64,000 bases of DNA from Epilithonimonas xixisoli (GCF_004365655.1 NZ_SOEO01000001.1:1-64000); one strand, 5' to 3'; shown: positions 26,956 through 34,254, counted from the stretch's first letter. Numbers and translations: made by a program. The notes: generated by a model from the letters alone, not told the origin.

Positions 26956-27756
26956 ATGAATTACACACAAATAGAAATAGACGCCCAATTCGAAGGAAAA
27001 TTACAATTGATTTATCTCAATCAGCCAGAAAGTTACAACAGTTTGACGAAGGTAATGTTGGGCGAATTGAGAGATGCGGTTCACAAATTCAGCAATGACG
27101 AGAATGTGCGTTGCGTTGCGATTGCCGGCAAAGGAAAAGCGTTTTGTGCTGGACAAAATCTGAAAGAAGCGTTGAGTTTTGGTGAAGACGATGACGACCG
27201 CGCCATACAGCGTTTTGTGATAGAATATTACAATCCTTTGGTTTTGGAAATTGTGAAGTGTAGGAAGCCTGTGATTGCTTTGGTCAATGGTCCTGCTGTT
27301 GGTGCTGGTGCAATGTTGGCTTCGATTTGTGATTTCACTTTGGCGGTTGAAAGCTCTTATTTTTCTTTCGCTTTTGCTAATATCGGTTTGATTCCAGATA
27401 CTGCGGGAACTTACTTTTTACCGAAATTAGTTGGGAAGCAATTGGCGAGTTATCTCTCTTTCACAGGAAAAAAAGTACCTGCACCCGAAGCTAAAAAAAT
27501 GGGCTTGGTTGCCGACGTTTTCCGAGATTCTGAATTCGTGGAAAAATCGATGGAAATTCTTACGCAATTATCTCATTCTGCAACAACAGCACTATATCTT
27601 ACAAAGAAAGCCTTCAACAAATCTTACGATTTTACTTTAAAAGAGCAGTTGGATTTTGAATCCATCATCCAGCAAGATGCGGCTGAGACAGAAGATTTCC
27701 GCGAAGGTGTTACCGCTTTTATCGAAAAACGTTTACCAAATTACAAAGGGAAATAA
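26956..27756 (+). CDS. enoyl-CoA hydratase/isomerase, PaaG-like
   Basis: 266 aa crotonase-fold protein. Oxyanion-hole motifs are GKGKAFCAGQNLKE (about residues 54-67) and NGPAVGAGAMLA (about 115-126). The sequence GLIPDTAGTYFLPKLVG (about 146-162) carries Asp at the position where PaaG-type isomerases have their catalytic Asp and lacks the second hydratase Glu. That favours 1,2-epoxyphenylacetyl-CoA isomerase or a related isomerase over a plain hydratase. A PaaI-like thioesterase gene follows ~100 bp downstream on the same strand, strengthening the phenylacetate reading, but no paaABCDE or paaK genes are in the window. Confidence 0.82.
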   Translation: MNYTQIEIDAQFEGKLQLIYLNQPESYNSLTKVMLGELRDAVHKFSNDENVRCVAIAGKGKAFCAGQNLKEALSFGEDDDDRAIQRFVIEYYNPLVLEIVKCRKPVIALVNGPAVGAGAMLASICDFTLAVESSYFSFAFANIGLIPDTAGTYFLPKLVGKQLASYLSFTGKKVPAPEAKKMGLVADVFRDSEFVEKSMEILTQLSHSATTALYLTKKAFNKSYDFTLKEQLDFESIIQQDAAETEDFREGVTAFIEKRLPNYKGK

Positions 27757-27799
27757 AGAAATTGGAGTTTGAGTGTGGGAGAATTTGAGAGTATTTTTC

Positions 27800-27827
27800 T
27801 CTTCCAGCTTCCATCTCCAAGCTTCCA
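27800..27827 (+). repeat. four 7-bp KCTTCCA units
   Basis: TCTTCCA, GCTTCCA, TCTCCAA, GCTTCCA follow one another with an exact 7-bp step and end 28 bp before the PaaI-like start. It resembles the AACTTCC array at 40345-40372. Confidence 0.65.
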
Positions 27828-27855
27828 TCCTAAATCAATATCATTTATATCTTAT

Positions 27856-28269
27856 ATGACTCCGAAAGAAACTGCCGAATTTATGTTCGGGAAAGACCTG
27901 TTTTCTCAATGGATGGGAATTGAACTCATCGACATCAAAGAAAATTATTGCTTTCTAAAAATGCCTGTAAAACCTGAAATGATTAATGGTTTGGGAACTG
28001 TTCACGGCGGTGTGACGTTCGCTTTTGCAGATTCGGCTTTGGCTTTTTCTTCCAATAATTCTGGCGAAGCAGCGGTTGCGCTCAATTGTTATATTAATTT
28101 CACAAAAGCCGTGCGAGATGGCGATGTTTTGACCGCCGAAAGTATTTTGCTCACAGACACAAGAAAAACAGCGGTCTATGACATCACAATCAAAAATCAA
28201 AATGATGAAGTTGTTGCTGGTTTCCGCGGAACAGTTTATAAAATTGGGAAGAAAGTGACGGAATTATAA
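27856..28269 (+). CDS. PaaI-like hotdog-fold acyl-CoA thioesterase
   Basis: 137 aa from the ATG at 27856; a longer reading frame would start in a repeat array and is rejected. Hotdog fold with the PaaI signature INGLGTVHGGVTFAFADSALAF (key part VHGG and the Asp of FADSA, about residues 52-63). Members hydrolyse phenylacetyl-CoA or ring-hydroxylated derivatives, rescuing CoA. It pairs with the upstream PaaG-like gene. Substrate is inferred only. Confidence 0.82.
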   Translation: MTPKETAEFMFGKDLFSQWMGIELIDIKENYCFLKMPVKPEMINGLGTVHGGVTFAFADSALAFSSNNSGEAAVALNCYINFTKAVRDGDVLTAESILLTDTRKTAVYDITIKNQNDEVVAGFRGTVYKIGKKVTEL

Positions 28270-28280
28270 ATCTTTGGAAT

Positions 28281-28303
28281 CCTTCGAGAGCCTCAGGATG
28301 ACA
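28281..28303 (+). repeat. CCTTCGAGAGCCTCAGGATGACA element
   Basis: A single 23-bp copy of a CCTTCGAnnnnCTCAGGATGAC string that I recall as a frequently dispersed intergenic motif in Bacteroidota and other bacteria. Single copy in this window, so it rests on memory. Confidence 0.35.
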
Positions 28304-28351
28304 ATTTTTTTAAATCTCGATGACAATTATTATGAAAAACTTCAAAATAAA

Positions 28352-28392
28352 TTTTGGAGTTTTAAAATAAATTGTAGCTTTGTAATTCAAAG
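28352..28392 (+). promoter_or_regulatory. promoter with overlapping palindromic operator (28401 gene)
   Basis: TTTTG (28352-28356), 18-bp spacer, then TAGCTTTG (28375-28382), fitting both halves of the Bacteroidota promoter. Overlapping the -7 element is CTTTGTAATTCAAAG (28378-28392), with CTTTG/CAAAG inverted arms. Exactly the same 15 bases sit at 29792-29806 before the metallophosphoesterase gene. Confidence 0.75.
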
Positions 28393-28400
28393 TTCTTTTT

Positions 28401-29018
28401 ATGGAATCGAAAAATTATCAGGAAGAGTTGGCGCACATCCGTCAGATGATGGAACGCAGTTCAAGATTTATTTCATTGAGTGGTTTGTCTGGCGTTATTG
28501 CAGGAATCGTGGCGTTGCTCGGTTCCGTCTATGTTTATTTCGTTTTCCAGAGAGAGGGCATCGATTACTTTGATGGCGAAAGGAATATTTACACGCCATC
28601 ATTAGCAAAGGAGTTATTTTTTGTCGCTTTGGTGATTTTGGTTTTAGCCATTTCTAGTGGATATATTTTCACCGCAAGAAAGAGCAAAAAGAAGAATCTG
28701 AAAATCTGGGATTCTATCACAAAAAAATTATTGGCAAATTTTGCAATTCCTTTGATAGCAGGTGGATTTTTTTGCTTGGCACTTTGGTATCATCACTTTT
28801 TTCCAATGATTGCGCCAGCAATGCTTATTTTTTATGGATTAGCTTTGATTAATGCAGAACGATATACGTTGAGCGACGTCAAATATCTTGGAATTTGCGA
28901 AGTAGTTCTTGGGATTATCGCTTTATTCTGGCTTGGTTGGGGATTGGTATTTTGGGCGATTGGATTTGGATTTTTGCATATTTTTTATGGGATTTTAATG
29001 TATCGGAAATACGATTAA
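28401..29018 (+). CDS. polytopic membrane protein of a winged-helix regulator cluster
   Basis: 205 aa. A short cytoplasmic N-terminus (ELAHIRQMMERSS) is followed by about six hydrophobic segments (near residues 24-50, 70-92, 110-128, 132-150, 160-180 and 180-197). No catalytic motif is seen. In other Flavobacteriia such a protein is, from memory, often found directly before a small winged-helix regulator; here a four-helix-bundle gene intervenes. Its promoter carries the 15-bp palindrome discussed above. It may be the membrane partner or a target of the regulator; function unknown. Confidence 0.7.
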   Translation: MESKNYQEELAHIRQMMERSSRFISLSGLSGVIAGIVALLGSVYVYFVFQREGIDYFDGERNIYTPSLAKELFFVALVILVLAISSGYIFTARKSKKKNLKIWDSITKKLLANFAIPLIAGGFFCLALWYHHFFPMIAPAMLIFYGLALINAERYTLSDVKYLGICEVVLGIIALFWLGWGLVFWAIGFGFLHIFYGILMYRKYD

Positions 29019-29022
29019 TCGT

Positions 29023-29054
29023 TTTTTAGTTTGTCAGTTTTTTAGTTAATTAGT
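29023..29054 (+). repeat. four 8-bp units ending in AGT
   Basis: TTTTTAGT, TTGTCAGT, TTTTTAGT, TAATTAGT step by exactly 8 bp and end 8 bp before the start of the four-helix-bundle gene. The last units contain one arm (29043-29056) of a perfect 14-bp inverted repeat whose other arm is 29439-29452. Confidence 0.75.
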
Positions 29055-29062
29055 TTTTATTT

Positions 29063-29449
29063 ATGGGAATAATATTGTCTTTTAAGGATTTGATAGTATG
29101 GCAGAAATCACACCAGTTTGTTCTTGAGATTTATTCTGTCACAGTTGGTTTTCCTAAAAAAGAAATTTATGCATTGACAAGTCAGATTAGGCGTGCATCA
29201 GTTTCCATTCCTGCTAATATCGCTGAAGGGTTTAAGAAAAAGACTTTACCAAATAAAATTAATTTTCTATCGCATTCCGAAGGTTCATTAGAAGAAGTCA
29301 AATATTATTTAATCTTAGCAAAAGACCTTAATTATATATCTTTAAACAATTTTGATAAACTAACCTCAGATGCTGAAGAAGTAAGTAAACTGATAAATGG
29401 GTATAAAAAATCTATAAATAACTTCCATCAAAATAATCAAACTAATTAA
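29063..29449 (+). CDS. four-helix-bundle protein (23S rRNA intervening-sequence type)
   Basis: 128 aa. The signature motifs of the family are present: FKDLIVWQKSHQFVLEIY near the N-terminus (cut here to DLIVWQKS), IRRASVSIPANIAEGF (about residues 43-58) and SLEEVKYYLILA (about 75-86). These proteins are S23-type helical bundles first found in rRNA intervening sequences and widespread as free-standing genes in Bacteroidota, function unknown. The gene is bracketed by a 14-bp inverted repeat whose right arm contains its stop codon, and it separates two genes that look like partners, so it looks like an inserted cassette. Confidence 0.85.
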   Translation: MGIILSFKDLIVWQKSHQFVLEIYSVTVGFPKKEIYALTSQIRRASVSIPANIAEGFKKKTLPNKINFLSHSEGSLEEVKYYLILAKDLNYISLNNFDKLTSDAEEVSKLINGYKKSINNFHQNNQTN

Positions 29450-29472
29450 CTATCCTACTGGATAACTAGTCA
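29441..29472 (+). repeat. four 8-bp units beginning with ACT
   Basis: ACTAATTA, ACTATCCT, ACTGGATA, ACTAGTCA, with a fifth ACT at 29473, at an exact 8-bp step. The array runs up to 4 bp before the winged-helix regulator start. It is the partial inverse of the array at 29023-29054. Confidence 0.75.
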
Positions 29473-29476
29473 ACTA

Positions 29477-29767
29477 ATGTTAAACATCAATCAACTCAAC
29501 AAAGAATTCGAAAGTCGTGTAAGATTGGGCATTATGTCCGTTCTTATGGTCAACGATTGGGTTGATTTTACTGAAATGAAAAACCTTCTCAGCGCCACCG
29601 ACGGAAATCTCGCCAGCCATAGCACAGCGCTGGAAAAAGCAGAATACATCGAAGTGAAAAAGGAATTCGTCGGCAAAAAACCGCGAACATCCTATCGCGT
29701 GACGCAAAAGGGAAGAGATGCGTTCACAGAACATATCAATAATCTGGAAAAATTGTTGGGACGATAA
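29477..29767 (+). CDS. winged-helix transcriptional regulator
   Basis: 96 aa, a single winged-helix domain: helical SRVRLGIMSVLMVND, a recognition-helix region DGNLASHSTALEKA (about residues 46-59) and a wing (YIEVKKEFVGKKPRTSYRVT, key residues KPRTSY), then a short C-terminal helix for dimerisation. This is the small MarR/PadR-like 'HTH_34-type' regulator with no sensor domain. It probably represses its own neighbourhood; the CTTTGTAATTCAAAG palindromes on the -7 elements of the flanking transcription units are candidate binding sites. Confidence 0.85.
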   Translation: MLNINQLNKEFESRVRLGIMSVLMVNDWVDFTEMKNLLSATDGNLASHSTALEKAEYIEVKKEFVGKKPRTSYRVTQKGRDAFTEHINNLEKLLGR

Positions 29768-29788
29768 CTCCCGATTTTTTTTGAAAAT

Positions 29789-29806
29789 TAACTTTGTAAT
29801 TCAAAG
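29789..29806 (+). promoter_or_regulatory. -7 element with overlapping palindromic operator (metallophosphoesterase unit)
   Basis: TAACTTTG (29789-29796) matches TAnnTTTG; the palindrome CTTTGTAATTCAAAG spans 29792-29806 and is identical to the one at 28378-28392. No clear -33 box. The downstream start codon is at 29825. Confidence 0.7.
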
Positions 29807-29824
29807 AACTTTACAATATAAAAA

Positions 29825-30661
29825 ATGAATCGAAAAGAATTTATAATCAAATCTTTTTTAGCAACGGCAGGATTGTCATTATTCTACAGTTGGCAAGTCG
29901 AGCCGTTTTGGCTGGAGTTTGTTCATCAGGATTTACCAATTAAAAATCTGCCTTCAAAACTTCACAATAAAGTCCTGATGCAGATTTCAGATTTGCACGT
30001 CGGAAATCGTTTCGATTATAATTTCCTGATTGATTCCTTCCAAAAAGCAAAATCTTACAAGCCAGACATTGTGGTTTACACCGGAGATTTTGTTTGTTGG
30101 GAAGATAATCCCGAACAATTTGAACAACTGAAAATCGTAATGAAAGAAGCCGTTCTCGGAACTCTCGGAACAATCGCAATTCTCGGAAACCACGATTATG
30201 GATCGAATTGGAAAGAAGAATATGTCGCCGATGAAATCTCAAAAATACTGACAGATTCCAAAATACAAATGCTTCGAGATGAGAAAGCAGATATTTCCGG
30301 ACTCAATATTTATGGTTTCGAAGAATTATGGGGAATGAATTTCCACCCAGAAAATCTAACCACAACCATCAATCCTGATGAAGCCAATCTCGTCCTTTGT
30401 CACAATCCCGACGTTTGCGATTTGGATGTTTGGAACGGTTACAAAGGTTGGATTCTCTCCGGACATACACACGGAGGACAATGCAAACCGCCATTTCTTC
30501 CGCCATTAATTCTGCCCGTGAAAAACCGAGAATACACTTCCGGAATCATCGATTTGGACGATGGACGGATGCTCTACATCAATCGAGCGTTGGGACATTC
30601 TTACCAAGTCAGATTCAATTGCAGACCGGAGATTACAATTTTTACTATGAAATCTATTTAA
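29825..30661 (+). CDS. membrane-associated metallophosphoesterase (YkuE/YaeI-like)
   Basis: 278 aa. N-terminal Arg-containing hydrophobic signal or anchor (MNRKEFIIKSFLATAGLSLFYS). The calcineurin-like site is complete: ISDLHVGN (Asp-His), YTGDFV (Gly-Asp), ILGNHDYG (Asn-His-Asp), LCHNPD (His) and SGHTHGGQ (His-x-His). Family members of this type hydrolyse phosphodiesters such as UDP-2,3-diacylglucosamine-like lipids or other envelope substrates; the actual substrate is unknown. First gene of a plus-strand run that ends at 33349, with the palindromic operator in front. Confidence 0.85.
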   Translation: MNRKEFIIKSFLATAGLSLFYSWQVEPFWLEFVHQDLPIKNLPSKLHNKVLMQISDLHVGNRFDYNFLIDSFQKAKSYKPDIVVYTGDFVCWEDNPEQFEQLKIVMKEAVLGTLGTIAILGNHDYGSNWKEEYVADEISKILTDSKIQMLRDEKADISGLNIYGFEELWGMNFHPENLTTTINPDEANLVLCHNPDVCDLDVWNGYKGWILSGHTHGGQCKPPFLPPLILPVKNREYTSGIIDLDDGRMLYINRALGHSYQVRFNCRPEITIFTMKSI

Positions 30662-30678
30662 TATTAAAATCAACACTT

Positions 30679-30969
30679 ATGGAAAATTTTAAAATTCTAC
30701 ACATTGGGAAGTTTCTGTTTTGGCTCTCATTTATCTTAGGAAATGTCTGTCTCTTTGGTTACATTTTTTCTCGCGAAGGCGCATTTCAAGTTGGTGGTTT
30801 TTTGCTTTTGATGTATGGGACAATCGTCAATCTTATTGCGTTTTTTGGATTAATCTTATTTGGGGTTTTCGCTCCAAAATATACAACCGAAGCCATTAAA
30901 TCTGCAATGATTTTACTCATCAATATTCCCATTGCCATTCTCTATTTCTACATCGGAATATCAATTTAA
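30679..30969 (+). CDS. small membrane protein
   Basis: 96 aa from the ATG at 30679, 17 bp after the metallophosphoesterase stop. A longer frame starting inside the metallophosphoesterase gene is rejected because its first part is out-of-frame shadow. Three hydrophobic segments are visible (about residues 9-31, 37-60 and 70-94). No family recognised. Spacing suggests cotranscription with its neighbours on both sides. Confidence 0.75.
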   Translation: MENFKILHIGKFLFWLSFILGNVCLFGYIFSREGAFQVGGFLLLMYGTIVNLIAFFGLILFGVFAPKYTTEAIKSAMILLINIPIAILYFYIGISI

Positions 30970-30979
30970 AATAAAAATT

Positions 30980-31465
30980 ATGAAAAAAAATCGCGTTCAA
31001 TTTCTGCTTTTTGTTTATGACAACACACAAAAACTTTACAGGAAATATTTTAAGAAAAAGAAAAGACAATGGGCATTTTCCCAACAACAACTCTTGGATT
31101 TCGAGGAAGATACGCTTGGAAGAAAACTTGGCGAATTCTACAAAAAGCACGGTTTTACGATGATTCCTAAAATGGAAAATCACGATGTTCATCATTTGCT
31201 TACGGATTGTGGAACCAGGTTCGAAGAAGAAGTCGCAATGCAATTCTTACTGCTCGGCAATGGAAAAATGAATGCGCATCTTCTGGCTTCTATCTTTTTG
31301 GGAAGTCTCATTCTTCCGGAATATTTCAAAATTTATATGCAGGCATATAAGAAAGGGAAGTGTATGAGGTCTTTCTACTATTGGGATTTTGAGAAATTGC
31401 TCTCCCACAATTTTGAGAACATCAGAGATTTTGTTTACCAAAAACAAACACCAGTTTTCTATTAG
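30980..31465 (+). CDS. Coq4-like protein
   Basis: 161 aa from the ATG at 30980. Helical protein with HDVHH at residues 68-72 and Glu84, i.e. the HDxxH-x11-E metal-binding signature of the Coq4 family. Coq4 acts in ubiquinone synthesis; Flavobacteriia use menaquinone, so a ubiquinone role is unlikely and this is best called Coq4-like with unknown function. It lies between a small membrane protein gene (10 bp upstream) and a DUF4173-like membrane protein gene (35 bp downstream). Confidence 0.75.
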   Translation: MKKNRVQFLLFVYDNTQKLYRKYFKKKKRQWAFSQQQLLDFEEDTLGRKLGEFYKKHGFTMIPKMENHDVHHLLTDCGTRFEEEVAMQFLLLGNGKMNAHLLASIFLGSLILPEYFKIYMQAYKKGKCMRSFYYWDFEKLLSHNFENIRDFVYQKQTPVFY

Positions 31466-31500
31466 ACTTCACTATTTAAATTAATAAAACATTTATAATT

Positions 31501-32886
31501 ATGAAAAAACATCACTTAATCTTCATCACAGTTTTAGCGGTTATCATTTTATTTTACAAGGAATATATCGCACTCAATCTCGGAATTTTTGGAATATTCC
31601 TGAGCATTTTAACTTTCACTCAAACCAAATCAGATTTGCGTGACAAAACATTTCTGACGCTTTTCGTTACTTCCATTTTTTCATCCTTTGCGTTTGCTTG
31701 GTTTGGCGATGCCATTTCTTTTGTAGCAGTTTTTGTCTCCGTTTTTTTATTGAGGTTCAGAGGAACTTATCCGAGATTGAAACCTTTTCTTTACATCGAA
31801 GTTTTATTAATCAATCTTTTTTCATTTCTGGGAAGAGTTTTCAACACGGAACAATGGTATGAGAAACCCACAGAAGGGAAAAGCTTTGCCAAAAAATTCA
31901 TCACTTTTGTTTTGATTCCCGGATTATTTGTGGCGATTTTCTTCTTTATTTATTCTTTTGGGAGTGACCATTTCGCCAATCTTTTCAGAGATTCTGAGTT
32001 GGATTTTGAACCGTTGACAGTTATTATTCTTTCTGTTATTGGTTTCTATTTTGGTTTTATTTTCTGGAATTTTGGTGTTGACCGATTTATCTTCAAACAA
32101 AATCACCATTTGAAAGACGACTTTTCCGGCATCATCAAATTAGAAAAACCAACTTTTTCTTTCCTCGACATCGATTCCGAAAGAGTGAGCGGATTCATCT
32201 CATTATCAGCACTTAATATTTTGCTTTTAATTTTTATTGTGACTTACAATTATGAACAGTTTTATGAAGTCACAACATCCGCAGACACTTTGAGTGCCGA
32301 AACACGCGACCGCGTGAATGCCGTGATAATGTCTATCATAATGGCAATTCTTGTGATTTTGTTTTACTTTAAAAATGGATTTAATTTTGATGAGAAAGCA
32401 AAAACTTTGAAGATTTCTGCAAAAATTTGGATTGTTTTGAATGGCGTTTTGGTTCTCTCAGCTCTCATCAAAAACGCGGAATATATTTCCGGTTATGGTT
32501 TGACTTACAAACGTTTGGGCGTTTACGCTTTCCTAACAATGGCTTTGATTGGTTTGATTTTTACCTTCATCAAAATTCAAAAAAAGAAGACCAATGCGTT
32601 TCTTTTCAACAAGATGTTTTGGGTGTCGTATGGCTTGATTTTGGTTTGCAGTTACGTGAATTGGGGCGGAATCATTACCTCAAACAACATTCAAAGAAAA
32701 GATTTCGCAGATAATTATCATCTAGTTTCCATTAATTATAATGAAAGAACTTTGTTGGATTATGCTGAGAAATCTGGAAATTCCGAAATGAAAAATAAAC
32801 TCACAGAAAGAATAGAATCTTATCAACAAGAAACTTTCCTCTCAAAAATACTTTATTATGAATCTATTAAAATTGAAAAAGAATAA
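31501..32886 (+). CDS. polytopic membrane protein, DUF4173/DUF4153-like
   Basis: 461 aa. About ten hydrophobic segments, starting with two near the N-terminus and ending with a soluble C-terminal stretch (from about residue 395) containing an FADNYHLVSINYNERTL-type segment. The layout matches the DUF4173/DUF4153 membrane proteins that in Flavobacteriia commonly travel with small winged-helix regulators (recalled, not checked). Its 3' end overlaps the next gene by 29 bp in another frame. Confidence 0.72.
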   Translation: MKKHHLIFITVLAVIILFYKEYIALNLGIFGIFLSILTFTQTKSDLRDKTFLTLFVTSIFSSFAFAWFGDAISFVAVFVSVFLLRFRGTYPRLKPFLYIEVLLINLFSFLGRVFNTEQWYEKPTEGKSFAKKFITFVLIPGLFVAIFFFIYSFGSDHFANLFRDSELDFEPLTVIILSVIGFYFGFIFWNFGVDRFIFKQNHHLKDDFSGIIKLEKPTFSFLDIDSERVSGFISLSALNILLLIFIVTYNYEQFYEVTTSADTLSAETRDRVNAVIMSIIMAILVILFYFKNGFNFDEKAKTLKISAKIWIVLNGVLVLSALIKNAEYISGYGLTYKRLGVYAFLTMALIGLIFTFIKIQKKKTNAFLFNKMFWVSYGLILVCSYVNWGGIITSNNIQRKDFADNYHLVSINYNERTLLDYAEKSGNSEMKNKLTERIESYQQETFLSKILYYESIKIEKE

Positions 32887-33349
32887 TAATTTGAAATATC
32901 TGGCTTTAATTCCATTATTTGTCGTCGCTTGTAAAAAGGAACCGGAAGTGAAAGATGCAAAAGTGGATACAATTACAACGATTGAAAAACCTATCGATTC
33001 GCTTTCCACAATTCTAAAAACAGAGAAAGAATCCAATCAAAATATCATCACAGTTGATGCATCCAAAATGCCAATCAGACTTAATTTGGAAATTACCAAT
33101 CCTAATGATCAAATTATTCTAAGATTGGAAAATGTAAATCAACCTAAAATAAAAGGTTACTTGAAAACAGAAACACCAATGAATGTGAGGTTCAACCAAA
33201 TCAGAATGCCAGATAATTCTTTTGATGGACCATTTGCCCAAACTATAGAATATGATACGAAATTGAAAGGAGAATATTGGCTGATTCTCGCCAAGAATAA
33301 TATGGCAGATGGATCGCCAGTCGGAAAATTCTTTGTCAAAATCGAATAA
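32858..33349 (+). CDS. hypothetical lipoprotein
   Basis: 163 aa. The signal is unusual in having a longer Lys/Asn-rich n-region (MNLLKLKKNNNLKYLALIPL) before FVVACKK (Cys25). The mature part is beta-rich. The first 29 bp overlap the DUF4173-like gene, suggesting translational coupling. Last gene of the cluster, followed at once by a perfect palindromic terminator. Confidence 0.7.
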   Translation: MNLLKLKKNNNLKYLALIPLFVVACKKEPEVKDAKVDTITTIEKPIDSLSTILKTEKESNQNIITVDASKMPIRLNLEITNPNDQIILRLENVNQPKIKGYLKTETPMNVRFNQIRMPDNSFDGPFAQTIEYDTKLKGEYWLILAKNNMADGSPVGKFFVKIE

Positions 33350-33350
33350 T

Positions 33351-33380
33351 AAAAAAGAATCTCAATTGAGATTCTTTTTT
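33351..33380. terminator. bidirectional terminator
   Basis: A perfect 30-bp palindrome of the form A6-GAATCTCAATTGAGATTC-T6. It lies between convergent transcription units (stop at 33349 plus and aroQ stop at 33411 minus) and can terminate both. Confidence 0.92.
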
Positions 33381-33410
33381 ATTATTTATCTAGTTTCTAA
33401 ACGCTAACTT

Positions 33411-33818
33411 CTACTTCAAACTAAGAAGCGCCAATCGATAACCCTTCATCCCAAAACCAGAAATCACAGCATCACAACTTTCCGCAGTCACAGATTTCTT
33501 ACGGAATTCCTCACGTTTGTAGATATTGCTGATGTGAACTTCAACTTTAGGTTTATTGATATTCTTAAGACAATCAGAAATTGCATAAGAATAATGTGTA
33601 AATGCACCAGGATTAATTACTACAGCATCGAAGTTGTCTTCCTGCAGACGGTTAATCAACTCGCCTTCAATATTGGATTGATAATAGAAAATATCATCAC
33701 CACTGAATTCGTCTTTCAAATCCGAAAGATAATCTTCCATAGAAACCGAACCGTAGATTTCTGGCTCACGAGTTCCGAGTAAATTGAGATTTGGTCCGTT
33801 GATGATGAGGATTTTCAT
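33411..33818 (-). CDS. aroQ: 3-dehydroquinate dehydratase, type II
   Basis: 135 aa, slightly short but complete. Type II motifs: INGPNLNLLGTREPEIYG with the catalytic Tyr in EIYG (about residue 22), INPGAFTHYS (about 72-81), the catalytic His in VEVHISN, and a conserved FRKKS region. It removes water from 3-dehydroquinate in the shikimate pathway. TATCTTTG on the minus strand (33834-33841) matches the -7 consensus 15 bp before the start. Confidence 0.93.
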   Translation of the reverse strand: MKILIINGPNLNLLGTREPEIYGSVSMEDYLSDLKDEFSGDDIFYYQSNIEGELINRLQEDNFDAVVINPGAFTHYSYAISDCLKNINKPKVEVHISNIYKREEFRKKSVTAESCDAVISGFGMKGYRLALLSLK

Positions 33819-33845
33819 TCAGAATATTTTTTCAAAGATATAAAA

Positions 33846-34184
33846 TTAAGGCTGATGTTGAAAGCAGTAACCATTTCCAATGCTCGTTTTATGTTTGCAC
33901 CTCGTGCCACTTTTTGTTGTGCCTTTACATTGAACCGTTGCTTCTGTTCCTTGAGTTTTTTTCTTTCCAGAGCTTGATATGCCTAAAGTAGAAACAGGCT
34001 GACATATTTTACAGGCGCTCAATCCTCTTTCCAATACAGAATTAAGGTCTGTTTTGTTGGAAACATTTTTTACCATTCGACAGTTTTCTGTGTGGTATTT
34101 TTGTCCGCTTGGTGTATAATAAACCGTCTGGGAATTTGCAAAAACAAAACTAAACAGAAAGAAAAGAATAGAAATTGATTTCAT
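33846..34184 (-). CDS. small exported cysteine-rich protein, DUF5763-like
   Basis: 112 aa. Signal peptide ends in VFANSQ. Two cysteine-containing modules: an N-terminal YHTENCRMVKN ... ACKIC module and a C-terminal CKGTTKSGTRCKHKT ... YCFQH module. The C-terminal module resembles DUF5763, seen on exported and nuclease-associated Bacteroidota proteins; paired Cys and His suggest metal binding or disulfides. The first module resembles the Ada-like metal-binding repeat found in periplasmic proteins, but I hold that loosely. A terminator of the upstream gene lies between. Confidence 0.7.
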   Translation of the reverse strand: MKSISILFFLFSFVFANSQTVYYTPSGQKYHTENCRMVKNVSNKTDLNSVLERGLSACKICQPVSTLGISSSGKKKTQGTEATVQCKGTTKSGTRCKHKTSIGNGYCFQHQP

Positions 34185-34203
34185 AGAAGGTAATTATAAT
34201 ATA

Positions 34204-34230
34204 AAAATCCTTAGAATTTCTAAGGATTTT
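34204..34230 (-). terminator. terminator of the 34255 gene
   Basis: AAAATCCTTAGAA pairs with TTCTAAGGATTTT in an almost complete palindrome. A near-identical hairpin lies at 35561-35592. Confidence 0.8.
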
Positions 34231-34254
34231 ATAAAGATAGGTATTTACAACAAT

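Noticed and set aside
30397-30969. 190-codon plus-strand frame starting inside the metallophosphoesterase gene
   Set aside because: Its first ~94 codons are an out-of-frame shadow of a well-supported enzyme gene; only the part from the ATG at 30679 looks like a protein (three membrane segments), and that part is kept.
28401-33349. The cluster as a phage-defence island
   Set aside because: No nuclease, NTPase, toxin-antitoxin or retron features are present; the genes are membrane, phosphoesterase and lipid-binding types, so a defence label would be unsupported.
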